Of a DNA stretch of 40,190 nt, positions 1-8,464 are shown piece by piece. Below the pieces are notes generated by a model. It ran no database searches. It was given only the letters and a program-made list of their open reading frames with translations, and was not told the origin of the DNA. This stretch comes from Hyphomicrobiales bacterium (lineage in GTDB: Bacteria > Pseudomonadota > Alphaproteobacteria > Rhizobiales > Rhizobiaceae). Location: positions 1-40,190 of the forward strand of contig UCJD01000047.1 in assembly GCA_900472605.1 (NCBI GenBank). Reading direction: 5' to 3'. The stretch's first letter is position 1. Each line of letters opens with the position of its first letter. The position numbers were made by a program, and so were the translations under genes.

Positions 1-84
1 TGGATGAATCGGAAACCCGCGGAAAACCTAGAAGTTCCAATGTTTTATTTGCGCCAGAAGGTGTTGCAACCCGTAGCTTCTGCA

Positions 85-1305
85 CTATGCCGGAACATGT
101 TCGTACACGGGCAACTCGAAGTCGTCAGCGCTGGATACGAACAGTTTGGTCACGAGCTGCTTGATGCCGGGCGTGTCGACAATGCGCAGGACGCTTCGCT
201 GCACGGCGACGCCTAGCAATGTCTGTGGCTGCAGCATTTTTGGAGCAAACTTCGGCACATTCTGGCCCTTCTGGACGTAGGGTCGCAAAATTTCCTCGTA
301 ACGCTTCAACGCTTCTTGAATGTCAGGGGACCGAGCCAGTTCGCCTGCCAGAACATAGGCGCCGACGATCGCAAGGGTGGTTCCAATTCCCGCAATCGGT
401 GTTGCGCACCATGCCGCATCGCCGGTCAGCACGACCCGACCTTTTGACCATTGCTCCATTTTCACCTGACGAAGGACATCGAAATAGAGGTCGTCCGTCG
501 TCTCCAGTCCACGCAGGACACGATCCGCTTCCCAATCCACGCCGTCGAAACGCTCCCGCAAAAACGACACCTGCGCCTCACGGGTGAGCCTATCGTCTCC
601 GTTTGGCTCTTTTTGAACGGTGAGGATAGCTCGTGTCGTGCCTTTGTTGTCAGGTCGCAACCAGATGCTCCGTCCCTCGCCGGCCGTGAAGATGCGGCAG
701 AGGCTGCCATCCCCCTCAGCTTTGGGAATGGTGAAGTAGCCCATGGTCACGTCGAGCCATCTCGGCTTGTTCTCATTAGGGAAGACAAGCTCACGGGTCG
801 CGGAGCCGACGCCTTCGGCGACCACGACCAGATCGAACTCCGCGCGGGCGCCGCTTTTGAAATAAACGTCTACACCGTTCCCCGTCTCTGCAACGGCTTC
901 GATGGTATCATCGAACCTGAACGCCACGCCCTGGCCGCACGCATCATAGAAGATGCGCGCAAGATCGCCACGCAGGATTTCGAGCTCGGCCGTCGGACCA
1001 TCGGCGCCAAGCTCATCAACGTCAAACTGCGCGACAGTCTTGTCGTCCGCGTCGACAAACCGAACGCCGGTCTCACCGGTCCCGCTATCGGCTACCGCCT
1101 GCTCGAGACCCATCTTTTTGAGGACTTCGCGGCCTGCGCCACGAACATCGATATTTTGTCCGCCTTCACGGAAATGGGGATGGCGCTCGACGACGGTGAC
1201 GTCGAAGCCTCGTTTCGCAAGCCACCACGCAAGTGCATTGCCGGCGACACTCGCCCCGGTTATCAGGATCTTGCGTGCAGGTCCGACAGAGGCAGCGCGC
1301 TTCAT
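85..1305 (-). CDS. FAD-dependent monooxygenase/oxidoreductase (PHBH/TetX-like)
   Basis: This 406-residue protein has the layout of class A flavoprotein aromatic hydroxylases, soluble enzymes that use FAD and NAD(P)H to oxygenate small organic substrates. The N-terminal Rossmann motif reads ILITGASVAGNALAWWLAKR, followed by an acidic strand end (VVERHP). A mid-protein VVVAEGVGSATR stretch corresponds to the NADPH/FAD DG motif, with Glu in place of the usual Asp. The GD motif RVVLTGDAAWCATPIAGIG near residue 300 binds the FAD ribityl chain. Length fits the family. It starts three bases after the stop of a 102-residue gene on the same strand, so the two probably form one operon. The substrate cannot be read from the sequence. 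The class call is firm. Confidence 0.85.
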   Translation of the reverse strand: MKRAASVGPARKILITGASVAGNALAWWLAKRGFDVTVVERHPHFREGGQNIDVRGAGREVLKKMGLEQAVADSGTGETGVRFVDADDKTVAQFDVDELGADGPTAELEILRGDLARIFYDACGQGVAFRFDDTIEAVAETGNGVDVYFKSGARAEFDLVVVAEGVGSATRELVFPNENKPRWLDVTMGYFTIPKAEGDGSLCRIFTAGEGRSIWLRPDNKGTTRAILTVQKEPNGDDRLTREAQVSFLRERFDGVDWEADRVLRGLETTDDLYFDVLRQVKMEQWSKGRVVLTGDAAWCATPIAGIGTTLAIVGAYVLAGELARSPDIQEALKRYEEILRPYVQKGQNVPKFAPKMLQPQTLLGVAVQRSVLRIVDTPGIKQLVTKLFVSSADDFELPVYEHVPA

Positions 1306-1308
1306 TCG

Positions 1309-1617
1309 TCAATCCCTCGCGACACGCATCGCGCCCAGATCTCCGAAAATCCGGTTGACTTTGGGAAGCTCACTAGCGGCGATGTCAACGGAGACTACGA
1401 CGTCGCCTGCAAGGAGGGCATCATCGCGCGTGCCGCCGCCGTGCGCCGCGTCGCCGCCCCAGGCCTTCGATCCGGACGTGTTGGCCGTTGCGGCGGATTG
1501 CACGAATACGTCAGGCAGCGGAATGCCAAGTTGCTGCACGAGATGCTCTACCGCGAGGTCTGCAGCTTCACGCGTGTCGAAATTCGCGCGGATGGTGAGG
1601 GTGCGGTGGTCTGGCAT
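1309..1617 (-). CDS. Conserved small hypothetical protein upstream of the flavin monooxygenase
   Basis: This 102-residue protein reads like two alpha/beta halves (RTLTIRANFDTREAADLAVE and VVVSVDIAASELPKVNRIFG) joined by a Gly/Ala/Ser-rich loop at about residues 44-68. The pattern resembles small ferredoxin-like rhizobial proteins that resemble general-stress proteins, but I cannot assign a function. It has no signal peptide or membrane segment. An AGGAGG-like stretch lies just upstream of the ATG (GGCCTCCTG on the plus strand at 1620-1628). Its stop lies three bases before the monooxygenase start, so it is the first gene of a probable two-gene operon. Confidence 0.6.
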   Translation of the reverse strand: MPDHRTLTIRANFDTREAADLAVEHLVQQLGIPLPDVFVQSAATANTSGSKAWGGDAAHGGGTRDDALLAGDVVVSVDIAASELPKVNRIFGDLGAMRVARD

Positions 1618-2077
1618 GCTGGCCTCCTGTGGTTCCGATGATGACGAAACTCTCAGAGCGCACCGTTGTTGCGAAAGTTTTTGTTCAGAGAACTGACTTC
1701 ATAGAAAGAGTGCGCTGGCGAGCTTTGTCGTCAGGGCTGTAGGGATGGCGGATGTCGCCCCCTTCCCGCTTATGGGGCTTTGTCCCAGTCATCATATACC
1801 GGAATCGAGGATCAATCATTTCCAGACGATATCTTTCTCGCTCTTGAAGGGAACTGGACTTCCGGCCCGCTATTTGTTCGCGTCGATGCCAGAAATCCTT
1901 TTCCCTCTTTGGTCTTCGAGCTTAGGTCTTAACGGTCCTTGGTGATGGCTCCGAACCTCCTTACCCGGCCTCCCCTTGTAATCCAGTATTTCAGCACGAT
2001 TTAGATGGTAGTGACGGCTCGTCTTCAGGGCGCTGTCACCAAGGGTGCAAAACCTTGCCCCAACGAAGGAGGATTTC
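1618..2077. other. 460-base stretch without a supportable gene
   Basis: This interval separates the minus-strand monooxygenase operon from the plus-strand small-gene cluster, so it should contain both divergent promoters. I found no convincing -35/-10 pair. A long minus-strand frame crosses its right half and continues through the next two genes, but it looks like antisense shadow. Confidence 0.4.
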
Positions 2078-2362
2078 ATGTCTTCCAATCCAGCAGCACC
2101 GCATGTCGAACCCGCCGGCTTCAAGTTGGTCAGGGAAGTCTTAAGATCGGCCGGCCTCCGGGGATCTGAGTCGGACGCGAGTTCCGACACGAAACGTGAA
2201 GCCTCGTTCTTTCTGTCAACCGAGTTCCGCAGGGGTGTGAGGACAAAATCGGCTCTCCTGAGTTCTCTCGCCAAGCGGCAACAGTCATCGACGCGAGCAA
2301 GCCTTGATCCCCAACCCGACGGTAGCGCTGTTGATCGATGGCAAGATGAAGGTGGGCGCTGA
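2078..2362 (+). CDS. Small hypothetical protein, translationally coupled to DUF1488 gene
   Basis: A 94-residue hydrophilic protein (begins MSSNPAAPHVEPAGFKLVRE) that I do not recognise. The start is chosen because an excellent Shine-Dalgarno (GAAGGAGG, 2065-2072) sits five bases before this ATG. An in-frame ATG farther upstream (2045) has no such site. The stop TGA shares its last base with the ATG of the next gene (TGATG at 2360-2364), which argues that both frames are translated. Composition is rich in Ser, Arg and Ala, with no membrane segment or clear domain. A role linked to the DUF1488 protein is inferred only from this coupling. Confidence 0.55.
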   Translation: MSSNPAAPHVEPAGFKLVREVLRSAGLRGSESDASSDTKREASFFLSTEFRRGVRTKSALLSSLAKRQQSSTRASLDPQPDGSAVDRWQDEGGR

Positions 2363-2628
2363 TGGGGATTTCGTTCCCGAACGAAACTCGTAGTTTTGAC
2401 GACAGAAATCGCTGTGTCCGTTTTACCGGATACGACGGGATGTTCGAGATCAAATTCTATCTGGCGACTGAAGTCTTGGCCTGCGAGAAATCGCACCGAA
2501 ATGCCACCGAGGCAGATTATTTGACGGCGTTCGATGCGTTGCGCCCAAGAATTCTGAAAGCTGCGACCTCTGCTTATTCCAAAGTTCGATCCAGCGCGAT
2601 TACGCTGGATCTCGCGCATTTTCGTTAA
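2362..2628 (+). CDS. DUF1488 family protein
   Basis: This 88-residue protein matches the DUF1488 pattern: SFPNETRSFDDRNRCVRFTG near the start, then GYDGMFEIKFYLATEVL, a central FDALRPRILKAA helix, and a C-terminal aromatic/hydrophobic strand (SSAITLDLAHF). The family is common in rhizobia and other proteobacteria and has no established biochemical role. It is soluble. The start overlaps the preceding stop by one base, so translation is probably coupled. No cysteine or catalytic signature is evident. Confidence 0.8.
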   Translation: MGISFPNETRSFDDRNRCVRFTGYDGMFEIKFYLATEVLACEKSHRNATEADYLTAFDALRPRILKAATSAYSKVRSSAITLDLAHFR

Positions 2629-2635
2629 GCATACC

Positions 2636-2830
2636 GTGATCCTGAAGGATACGATCGTGCATCATCCAGCCAAATCAGCTCCACCGCTCCAACCAGGAAC
2701 AGCGAAAACTGTGCTTGTGAGCGAGTTTGCAAAAAGATTTCGCCTCGGTCAGGTGGAGGAGAACCGATTGCGGAAGCTCCTGGGCCCAATCGCTAAGGAA
2801 ATAGACCTCCTCAGAAATGCCGGCAGATAA
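2636..2830 (+). CDS. Small conserved hypothetical protein (GTG start)
   Basis: A 64-residue basic protein starting at GTG, seven bases after the DUF1488 stop. Its core, VLVSEFAKRFRLGQVEENRL followed by RKLLGPIAKEIDLL, is a helical pattern I associate with a family of very small rhizobial proteins (an FxLG..EE.RL..LFGP type), but I can name no function. Orientation and spacing make it the third gene of a small-protein cluster with its two upstream neighbours. The non-ATG start and small size limit confidence. Confidence 0.5.
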   Translation: MILKDTIVHHPAKSAPPLQPGTAKTVLVSEFAKRFRLGQVEENRLRKLLGPIAKEIDLLRNAGR

Positions 2831-2915
2831 AGGGATCGGCGGTATTATCGCCGCTTCCGCTCTCCTTGCCCGCCACAGAGCATTCCAGCATTCTCCCCAC
2901 AGGAACGGTGCCGTC

Positions 2916-3152
2916 ATGAAAGCAACAGTGAAAAGCATCGCTATCATTCGACCGTTCCAGCTTCCCGGGATGGCGCAACCTCATCCACCAGGCGTCTTCG
3001 AGCTTCAGATTGATGAGGAGCCCATCGACGTCACATGGGAGGCTTATCATACGACAATGACCTTGCTCCTTAGCTCCAACGGGCGCACCGAGGCGTGGCC
3101 CGTGTCGAGGGAGGAATTTGAAAAAACGCTGGCGCCGTCTATCGCTCCTTAA
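2916..3152 (+). CDS. Small conserved hypothetical protein
   Basis: A 78-residue protein when started at the internal ATG (MKATVKSIAI...). The open frame reaches back to an ATG at 2817, but that start would overlap the preceding gene and add unpatterned sequence. An AGGAACGG element lies about ten bases upstream of the chosen ATG. The body reads as a small beta-rich fold with FELQIDEEPIDVTWEAYHTT, then a strand and turn (LLLSSNGRTEAWPV) and a C-terminal helix (SREEFEKTL). I know the pattern only as a rhizobial hypothetical; no function can be given. Confidence 0.5.
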   Translation: MKATVKSIAIIRPFQLPGMAQPHPPGVFELQIDEEPIDVTWEAYHTTMTLLLSSNGRTEAWPVSREEFEKTLAPSIAP

Positions 3153-3459
3153 GCAACCTCAAGACTCGTCAGACCCGACGAACTGGTAACGGTCGAAAAT
3201 TTTATCGTGCAAGCCAAGTTTGTCTCAACCAAGGGCAGGATACGACCGGCAAGGGCCGAAACCCATGAGGCCGCTGCATACCCGCTGAGTCACGGATGCT
3301 GCGTAATTGTCGCAGCCGAGCCAGGATAAGATCACGGCGCCGCAGACACGTTCGCAGCCCTTGCTGTTTCCAAGATCCGTACGGACAGCGCTGCAGCGGC
3401 AATAACACACTCCGATCTCAGGTCACCCCGATCTTAGCGGCGAGATCAAGGAGACCACC
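3153..3459. other. 307-base intergenic region upstream of the mannose operon
   Basis: No coding pattern is convincing on either strand. It should hold the promoter of the manA-GT-GH130 operon, but no clear sigma-70 or sigma-32 hexamer pair with correct spacing was found. The right end carries a good Shine-Dalgarno, AAGGAGA at 3448-3454, just before the manA-like ATG at 3460. Confidence 0.4.
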
Positions 3460-4410
3460 ATGACAATCGACCGCGCCAGTGTGAGAACAATTCTCAAGCC
3501 ATGGGGTCGTCTTGATCTCGGGCCATGGGCATCGAAAAACCATCAGGATAGCCCGGTCGGCGAAATCTCGTTTGACTGTGGCGAAGAGGGAGGGCCGGAC
3601 CGTCTACTCCTCCTGAAGCTCCTGTTTACAGGGGAAACACTGTCGATACAGGTTCATCCCGATGATGCTACCGCCAAGTCGATGGGGATGAAAAGCGGCA
3701 AGAGCGAAGCCTGGTATGTGTTGGCAGCGGAAGACGGGGCGCAGGTCGCCGTAGGTCTCAAACGGCCACTGACACAGCTCGAATTCAGGAACGCTGCGCT
3801 CGGCGGATCAATCGAGGGCCTTCTCGACTGGCAGGAGGCGGCGGCCGGTGACGTGTTTTATGTTCCGGCTGGCACTGTGCATGCCATCGGTGCAGGTCTG
3901 GTCATTGCTGAGATCCAACAACGCAACGAGACGACGTTTCGCATCTGGGATCATGGACGTTCGCGAGAACTGCACATCAACCAAGCCATAGCCGTGGCAC
4001 GGCTGGAACCGGCAAGTAGCAGGAAGCTACCACGCCATATCACCGTCGAGCGCGCCGAGCTCATGTCTTGTCCGTTCTTCACCCTCGAACGGTTGGACCT
4101 CCCTGCCGACACCGTTTGGGAGTTGACCGCGAGCCGCGAAAGCTGGGCTCTGGTCGTCGCGGGAGGCGGCACAATAGGATTGCTGACAGCGAGGATCGGC
4201 GATGGGTTTTTCGCGGAAGCTGATCGTGCCGACATCCATGTCGGGCCTGACGGAATTGTCTTGCTCATTGCCACCGCAGCGAGCTCGCCCGCGATCGGGC
4301 TCCTGAGGCTGCTCCCGGCCGAAGGCCGATCGCAACCCGGTTCTGAGCTGGAAAGTGGTCGCCAAGGGCGAAGCGTCATTCCATTCCGCTCGTCAGGAGC
4401 TTCGCTATGA
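3460..4410 (+). CDS. manA: Class I (type I) mannose-6-phosphate isomerase
   Basis: A 316-residue cupin-type isomerase that interconverts fructose-6-phosphate and mannose-6-phosphate in the cytoplasm. The zinc-site signatures are visible: IQVHPDD (Gln and His ligands, about residue 63), GKSEAWYVL (Glu ligand, about residue 80) and VPAGTVHAIGAG (His ligand, about residue 142). A later arginine in FRIWDHGR matches the substrate region. Length is like the shorter bacterial class I enzymes rather than the roughly 390-residue E. coli form. It is preceded by AAGGAGA and its stop overlaps the next ATG (ATGA, 4407-4410). Co-transcription with a GT4 glycosyltransferase and a GH130 protein suggests it supplies mannose phosphates for a mannosyl product. 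Confidence 0.88.
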   Translation: MTIDRASVRTILKPWGRLDLGPWASKNHQDSPVGEISFDCGEEGGPDRLLLLKLLFTGETLSIQVHPDDATAKSMGMKSGKSEAWYVLAAEDGAQVAVGLKRPLTQLEFRNAALGGSIEGLLDWQEAAAGDVFYVPAGTVHAIGAGLVIAEIQQRNETTFRIWDHGRSRELHINQAIAVARLEPASSRKLPRHITVERAELMSCPFFTLERLDLPADTVWELTASRESWALVVAGGGTIGLLTARIGDGFFAEADRADIHVGPDGIVLLIATAASSPAIGLLRLLPAEGRSQPGSELESGRQGRSVIPFRSSGASL

Positions 4411-6689
4411 ATCAGCTCAAAAATATCGCATTCATCGGCAATTCTTTACCACGCCGCTGTGGTATCGCCACTTTCACGACGGATCTGCAGCAGGCCGTTT
4501 CGAAATCTCCCGCCCGTGTCGCCACGGCGATCGTGGCTATGACGGATCATGGTCATGTCTACGTCTACCCGCCGGAGGTCCGTCTCGCGATAGCCGATAA
4601 CAACCGCGACGATTATATTCATGCCGCAGATATCCTGAACGCCGGCAATTTCGACGTCGCCTGCCTGCAGCACGAATTCGGAATTTTTGGCGGCGAGGAC
4701 GGAGATCATATCGTTGCGCTGCTGTCGCGGTTGAAGATGCCGATCGTCACCACGCTGCACACGGTTCTGGCGGAGCCAAGTCTCGGCCAGCGCCGCGTCC
4801 TGAACGAAATCATCGACCTGTCTGCCAAAGTGGTGGTCATGGCGGAAAAGGGCAGGACTTTGTTGTCGGAGGTCTATCATGTGCCGGCCGGCAAGATAGA
4901 GGTCGTTCCCCATGGAATTCCCGACATGCCGTTTTCGGAACCGGCAGCCTCAAAAGCTGACCTGGGGTTCGACAAGCGCTCGGTGATCCTGACGTTCGGG
5001 CTTCTCTCGCCAAACAAAGGCATCGAGGTCATGATCGATGCCATGCCCTTAATCTTGGAAAGTCGGCCCGATGCGGTCTACCTGATCCTCGGAGCAACCC
5101 ATCCCAATCTCGTACGCGACCAAGGTGAGGCCTATCGCGAGAGCCTCGTGACGCGGGTAAATGACCTGGGCATCGAGGACAGCGTGGTGTTTCTCGATCG
5201 CTTCGTCGATAAGGCAACCCTGCTGGATTTCATCTCCATGTGCGATGTCTATGCCACACCTTATCTCAATGCGGCCCAGATGACATCGGGCACTCTGGCT
5301 TACAGCTTCGGTCTCGGGAAAGCCGTCGTCTCTACACCTTACTGGCATGCGCGAGAACTGCTGGCCGAGGGACGCGGCGTGCTAGTCCCATTCGGCGACG
5401 CGACAGCGATTGGACGCGAGATCGCGTCGCTCCTCACCGAGGACGCAAGACGCGACGCAATGCGTCGGCGCGCCTACCAAACCAGTCGACCGATGACATG
5501 GCAAAAGATCGCCGAGCGCTATCTCGCATTGTTCTCACAGGTCGCAATTCAAAATCCCGCACGGCAGCTCGCACCGCCAATCAATGTCGTGATGCGAAAG
5601 ACCCCTGCCCTCCCCGAGCCGCAGCTTGGCTACTTCATGTCGATGTGCGACGATACGGGACTGTTCCAGCATGCGGTCTATTCTGTGCCAGATCGTTTGC
5701 ATGGTTACTGTGTCGACGATAACGCCCGCGCGCTTCTCTTATCGGTTGCCATGAACGAGCCTGGCGAGAGACTGTTGCCCGACGCCCTCACCGCGCGCTT
5801 CGCGTCCTTCGTGCAGCACGCCTGGAACCCCGACGAGAAACATTTCCGAAACTTCATGGGTTTCGACCGACGTTGGCTGGAATACAAGGGATCGGAAGAC
5901 AGCCACGGTCGCACGCTGTGGGCTCTTGGAGAGTGCGCCCGTAGCGACGCAAGCCCATCCCGGCGCGCGTGGGCCGCGAGCCTGTTTGCGCAGGCATTGC
6001 CGACCGTTGAAGGTTTCGGCTCGCCACGTGCCTGGGCCTTTGCGTTGCTGGGACTGGACGGCTATTGCGCAGTCTCGCCTCACGACATGTTCGCCCAGCA
6101 AATCCGTTCGACACTGGCCGACAGGCTGATGGATATCTTCCATCGTGTCGAGAGAATGGGCTGGAGCTGGTTCGAGGAAGGACTGTCCTACGACAATGCC
6201 CGACTGTCTCAGGCCCTGATCGCGACGGGATTGAGTGCTGAACGCCCCGATTACGTGGATGCAGGACTCAAATCCTTGCGGTGGCTGATGACGATACAGA
6301 CGAGCCCTGAAGGACTATTCAGGCCTATCGGCACGGATGGATTTACAGATCGGACGAGAAAGGTGAAGGTCTTCGACCAACAGCCCCTGGAGGCGACAGC
6401 GACGATCGCTGCTTGTCATGCCGCATGGCGGGTCAGCCACGACATCACATGGAAAGAAGAGGCTGCAAAGACTTTCGCCTGGTTCCTCGGCAGCAACGAT
6501 CTCTTATTATCGGTCGTGGATCTCGAAACAGGCAGTTGCCGCGACGGTCTGCATCCCACGCGTCTCAATGAAAACAGAGGCGGCGAATCCGTGGTCTGCT
6601 ATCTCCTCGGCCTTGTGGAGTTTCGTAAGCTTTCGCGCGCCAGCGGTCATCCTTCGACACTCGCTCCGCTTCGCGCGCTCACCGCGTAA
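4407..6689 (+). CDS. GT4 glycosyltransferase fused to C-terminal alpha-helical glycosidase-like domain
   Basis: A 760-residue two-part protein. Residues about 1-380 form a GT-B family 4 glycosyltransferase: NIAFIGNSLPRRCGIATFTT at the start, VVPHGIPD and LTFGLLSPNKGIEVMIDAMP in the middle, then SGTLAYSFGLGKAVVSTPYW and ARELL at the sugar-nucleotide site, where the usual first Glu of EX7E is not evident. Residues about 400-745 are rich in Trp and paired helices (GYCVDDNARALLL, WAFALLGLDGY, GWSWFEEGLSYDNARLSQAL, NRGGESVVCYLLGL), as in six-hairpin (alpha/alpha)6 folds. It overlaps manA by four bases and is followed after 33 bases by a GH130 gene. I infer a mannosyl transfer role; the donor and acceptor are unknown. 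Confidence 0.82.
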   Translation: MNQLKNIAFIGNSLPRRCGIATFTTDLQQAVSKSPARVATAIVAMTDHGHVYVYPPEVRLAIADNNRDDYIHAADILNAGNFDVACLQHEFGIFGGEDGDHIVALLSRLKMPIVTTLHTVLAEPSLGQRRVLNEIIDLSAKVVVMAEKGRTLLSEVYHVPAGKIEVVPHGIPDMPFSEPAASKADLGFDKRSVILTFGLLSPNKGIEVMIDAMPLILESRPDAVYLILGATHPNLVRDQGEAYRESLVTRVNDLGIEDSVVFLDRFVDKATLLDFISMCDVYATPYLNAAQMTSGTLAYSFGLGKAVVSTPYWHARELLAEGRGVLVPFGDATAIGREIASLLTEDARRDAMRRRAYQTSRPMTWQKIAERYLALFSQVAIQNPARQLAPPINVVMRKTPALPEPQLGYFMSMCDDTGLFQHAVYSVPDRLHGYCVDDNARALLLSVAMNEPGERLLPDALTARFASFVQHAWNPDEKHFRNFMGFDRRWLEYKGSEDSHGRTLWALGECARSDASPSRRAWAASLFAQALPTVEGFGSPRAWAFALLGLDGYCAVSPHDMFAQQIRSTLADRLMDIFHRVERMGWSWFEEGLSYDNARLSQALIATGLSAERPDYVDAGLKSLRWLMTIQTSPEGLFRPIGTDGFTDRTRKVKVFDQQPLEATATIAACHAAWRVSHDITWKEEAAKTFAWFLGSNDLLLSVVDLETGSCRDGLHPTRLNENRGGESVVCYLLGLVEFRKLSRASGHPSTLAPLRALTA

Positions 6690-6722
6690 CGCATCGCAGC
6701 CTCAACTCAGATCGAGATCATC

Positions 6723-8021
6723 TTGTCACAGACAGCATTTCTCAACCGCCAGGCACTTTTCCTACGACCCGATCCCACACGCGTCGTGGTGCGGCCCTTC
6801 AAACCCCCGACGGAACCGCGAGATCTGAAACCGACAGACAAGACGCGGGCCAATCACATCGTTGATCGTGTGCTCGGCCTCGAGATCGAGGCCGCAGAGC
6901 AGCAACTTGCCGAGATCCTTCAAAACTTCGAGGGCCGACACCGCAATCTGCTGGCGACGTTCGAAAAGCGCGCTATCGAAATGGAGGAAGCGTTCGCGCC
7001 CCACATTACTTTCAACAAGGTGCAACGCCAACTCGTCGGCGCATACTTCATGCACGAATATTCCTTCGAGGCATCCGCTTTGTTCAACCCGAGCATAGTC
7101 GCCCACGCCGATCAGTCGGGCGTGCCGAGCGGCAGCAAGCGCTTTATCTTAAGCCTGCGTGCAGTCGGCGAAGGACATGTTTCGTCTCTCACCTTCAGAT
7201 CGGGAATTGTCGATCAGAATGGCACCGTGGACATCGAACCCACGGCGCGGCTTGCGTCCATTCCCTCGTTCGACAATCCCTCACCTTCATCGCCCGACGA
7301 GCCTTTGGAACTGACGTTTTCCTCCGAGCAGCCAATCAGTGAGCGGGTGATATTTCCGATGACCGCCGCTCAGTCAAACGGCATCGAGGATGCTCGCTTC
7401 GTCGAGTTCGAAGAGGCGGGGCGGAAAACCTACTACGCCACATATACGGCGTATAATGGCAGAGACATTCGCTCCGAGCTCCTCGAGACCAAAGATTTTC
7501 TGTCGTTTCGGATGACGCCTCTCGCCGGGACAGCCGCCAAGAGCAAGGGAATGGCTTTATTCCCGCGAAAGATCGACGACCAATTTGCGATGATCGGTCG
7601 CCAGGACAATGAAAACCTTTATCTCATCCGTTCCAACAACCTCCACGTCTGGAATGGCGGCGAGATCATTCTTGGGCCGAAATTTCCGTGGGAATTCGTG
7701 CAGATGGGCAATTGCGGATCGCCGATCGAACTGGACGAGGGTTGGTTGCTTCTGACCCACGGGGTGGGACCCGTGCGAAAATACGCAATCGGCGCAGCCC
7801 TTCTCGACAAGCGCGATCCGTCCAAAGTTCTCGCCCGCTCGAAAGAGCCACTCGTTCACCCGGAGCCGTCGGAAAGGGAGGGATATGTTCCAAACGTCGT
7901 CTACACATGCGGCGCAATGCGCCACAACGATCGGATCGTGCTACCTTACGCTATCTGTGACACGTTCTCAAACTTCTCGACGATCAAGATCGCCGACCTA
8001 CTGGACACGCTGACCGGCTGA
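6723..8021 (+). CDS. GH130 family glycoside phosphorylase/hydrolase (mannoside-type)
   Basis: A 432-residue protein of the five-bladed propeller GH130 family, whose characterised members phosphorolyse or hydrolyse beta-mannosides. Visible landmarks are a VVVRPFKPP opening, FNPSIVAHAD at about 121, NGIEDARFVEF at about 219 (the conserved acidic ED-R element), CGSPIELDEGWLLLTHGV, a GAALLDKRDPSKVLARS strand, and VPNVVYTCGA. Near the C-terminus the common YYGAADT element appears as LPYAICDT, so subfamily and activity cannot be assumed. The first codon is TTG; no better upstream start was found before a stop. It lies 33 bases after the GT4 gene and completes the manA-GT-GH130 operon, where it could trim or recycle the mannoside product. 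Confidence 0.82.
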   Translation: MSQTAFLNRQALFLRPDPTRVVVRPFKPPTEPRDLKPTDKTRANHIVDRVLGLEIEAAEQQLAEILQNFEGRHRNLLATFEKRAIEMEEAFAPHITFNKVQRQLVGAYFMHEYSFEASALFNPSIVAHADQSGVPSGSKRFILSLRAVGEGHVSSLTFRSGIVDQNGTVDIEPTARLASIPSFDNPSPSSPDEPLELTFSSEQPISERVIFPMTAAQSNGIEDARFVEFEEAGRKTYYATYTAYNGRDIRSELLETKDFLSFRMTPLAGTAAKSKGMALFPRKIDDQFAMIGRQDNENLYLIRSNNLHVWNGGEIILGPKFPWEFVQMGNCGSPIELDEGWLLLTHGVGPVRKYAIGAALLDKRDPSKVLARSKEPLVHPEPSEREGYVPNVVYTCGAMRHNDRIVLPYAICDTFSNFSTIKIADLLDTLTG

Positions 8022-8130
8022 CTCTCCGCATTGGGTTATCACCGTTTGGTGCCGACGCCGGAGTTCAGGCAACATCAATCGGCCGCAATGGCGCGGTACA
8101 TGGCAGCCGTACTGCGATGCCGCCCCAAAG

Positions 8131-8167
8131 GGCGATACCATTGGTGAGTTTGCCAATGGTAGTCGCC
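8131..8167. repeat. Long imperfect hairpin upstream of the DUF4167-desaturase pair
   Basis: Left arm GGCGATACCATTGG (8131-8144) and right arm CCAATGGTAGTCGCC (8153-8167) are inverted copies, 14 pairs with one bulged base and an 8-base loop. No T-run follows on either strand, so it is not a standard intrinsic terminator. It lies between the GH130 stop and the DUF4167 start, and could be a structured leader, an operator or part of a repeated element. Confidence 0.6.
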
Positions 8168-8230
8168 GTCAATCAATCCCGAAATCACGACCTTTATGGA
8201 GCAAGCCTTATGACGGCTTGAAATGTTCTT

Positions 8231-8464
8231 TTGAAATCACCTCGCCGAAATTCTACTCTGTCTGCCAGCAGCCGTGCTCCGGCCGCCGCGGATACGACGG
8301 TAATATCGAGCCCGCAGAACCTGATGAGACGATATGAGCAATATATGGTCTCAGCCCGAGAAGCCGCCCAATCCGGTGACCATGTCGAGGCGGAGAACCT
8401 TTATCAGCACGCTGAACACTTTTATCGCACGGCCGCCCTGCAGAAAGTCGGCCACCAACAATGA
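8231..8464 (+). CDS. DUF4167 mini-protein
   Basis: A 77-residue protein whose C-terminal half carries the DUF4167 signature: RRYEQYMVSAREAAQSGDHV then EAENLYQHAEHFYRT. Full-size alphaproteobacterial DUF4167 proteins carry a long basic, low-complexity, RNA-binding-like extension; here only about 30 Ser/Ala/Arg-rich residues precede the domain, so it is a short paralogue. The reading starts at TTG (8231); an ATG for LMRRYEQ lies farther inside and would cut into the domain. Its stop overlaps the desaturase ATG (ATGA, 8461-8464), so the two are probably translationally coupled. Its function is unknown. Confidence 0.7.
   Translation: MKSPRRNSTLSASSRAPAAADTTVISSPQNLMRRYEQYMVSAREAAQSGDHVEAENLYQHAEHFYRTAALQKVGHQQ

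Noticed and set aside
451..1641. 396-residue plus-strand frame
   Set aside because: It is antisense to the FAD monooxygenase, whose Rossmann and GD motifs are unmistakable.
1870..2619. 249-residue minus-strand frame
   Set aside because: It lies antisense to two plus-strand genes that have a strong Shine-Dalgarno, a TGATG coupling and a recognised DUF1488 pattern; its own composition shows no domain.
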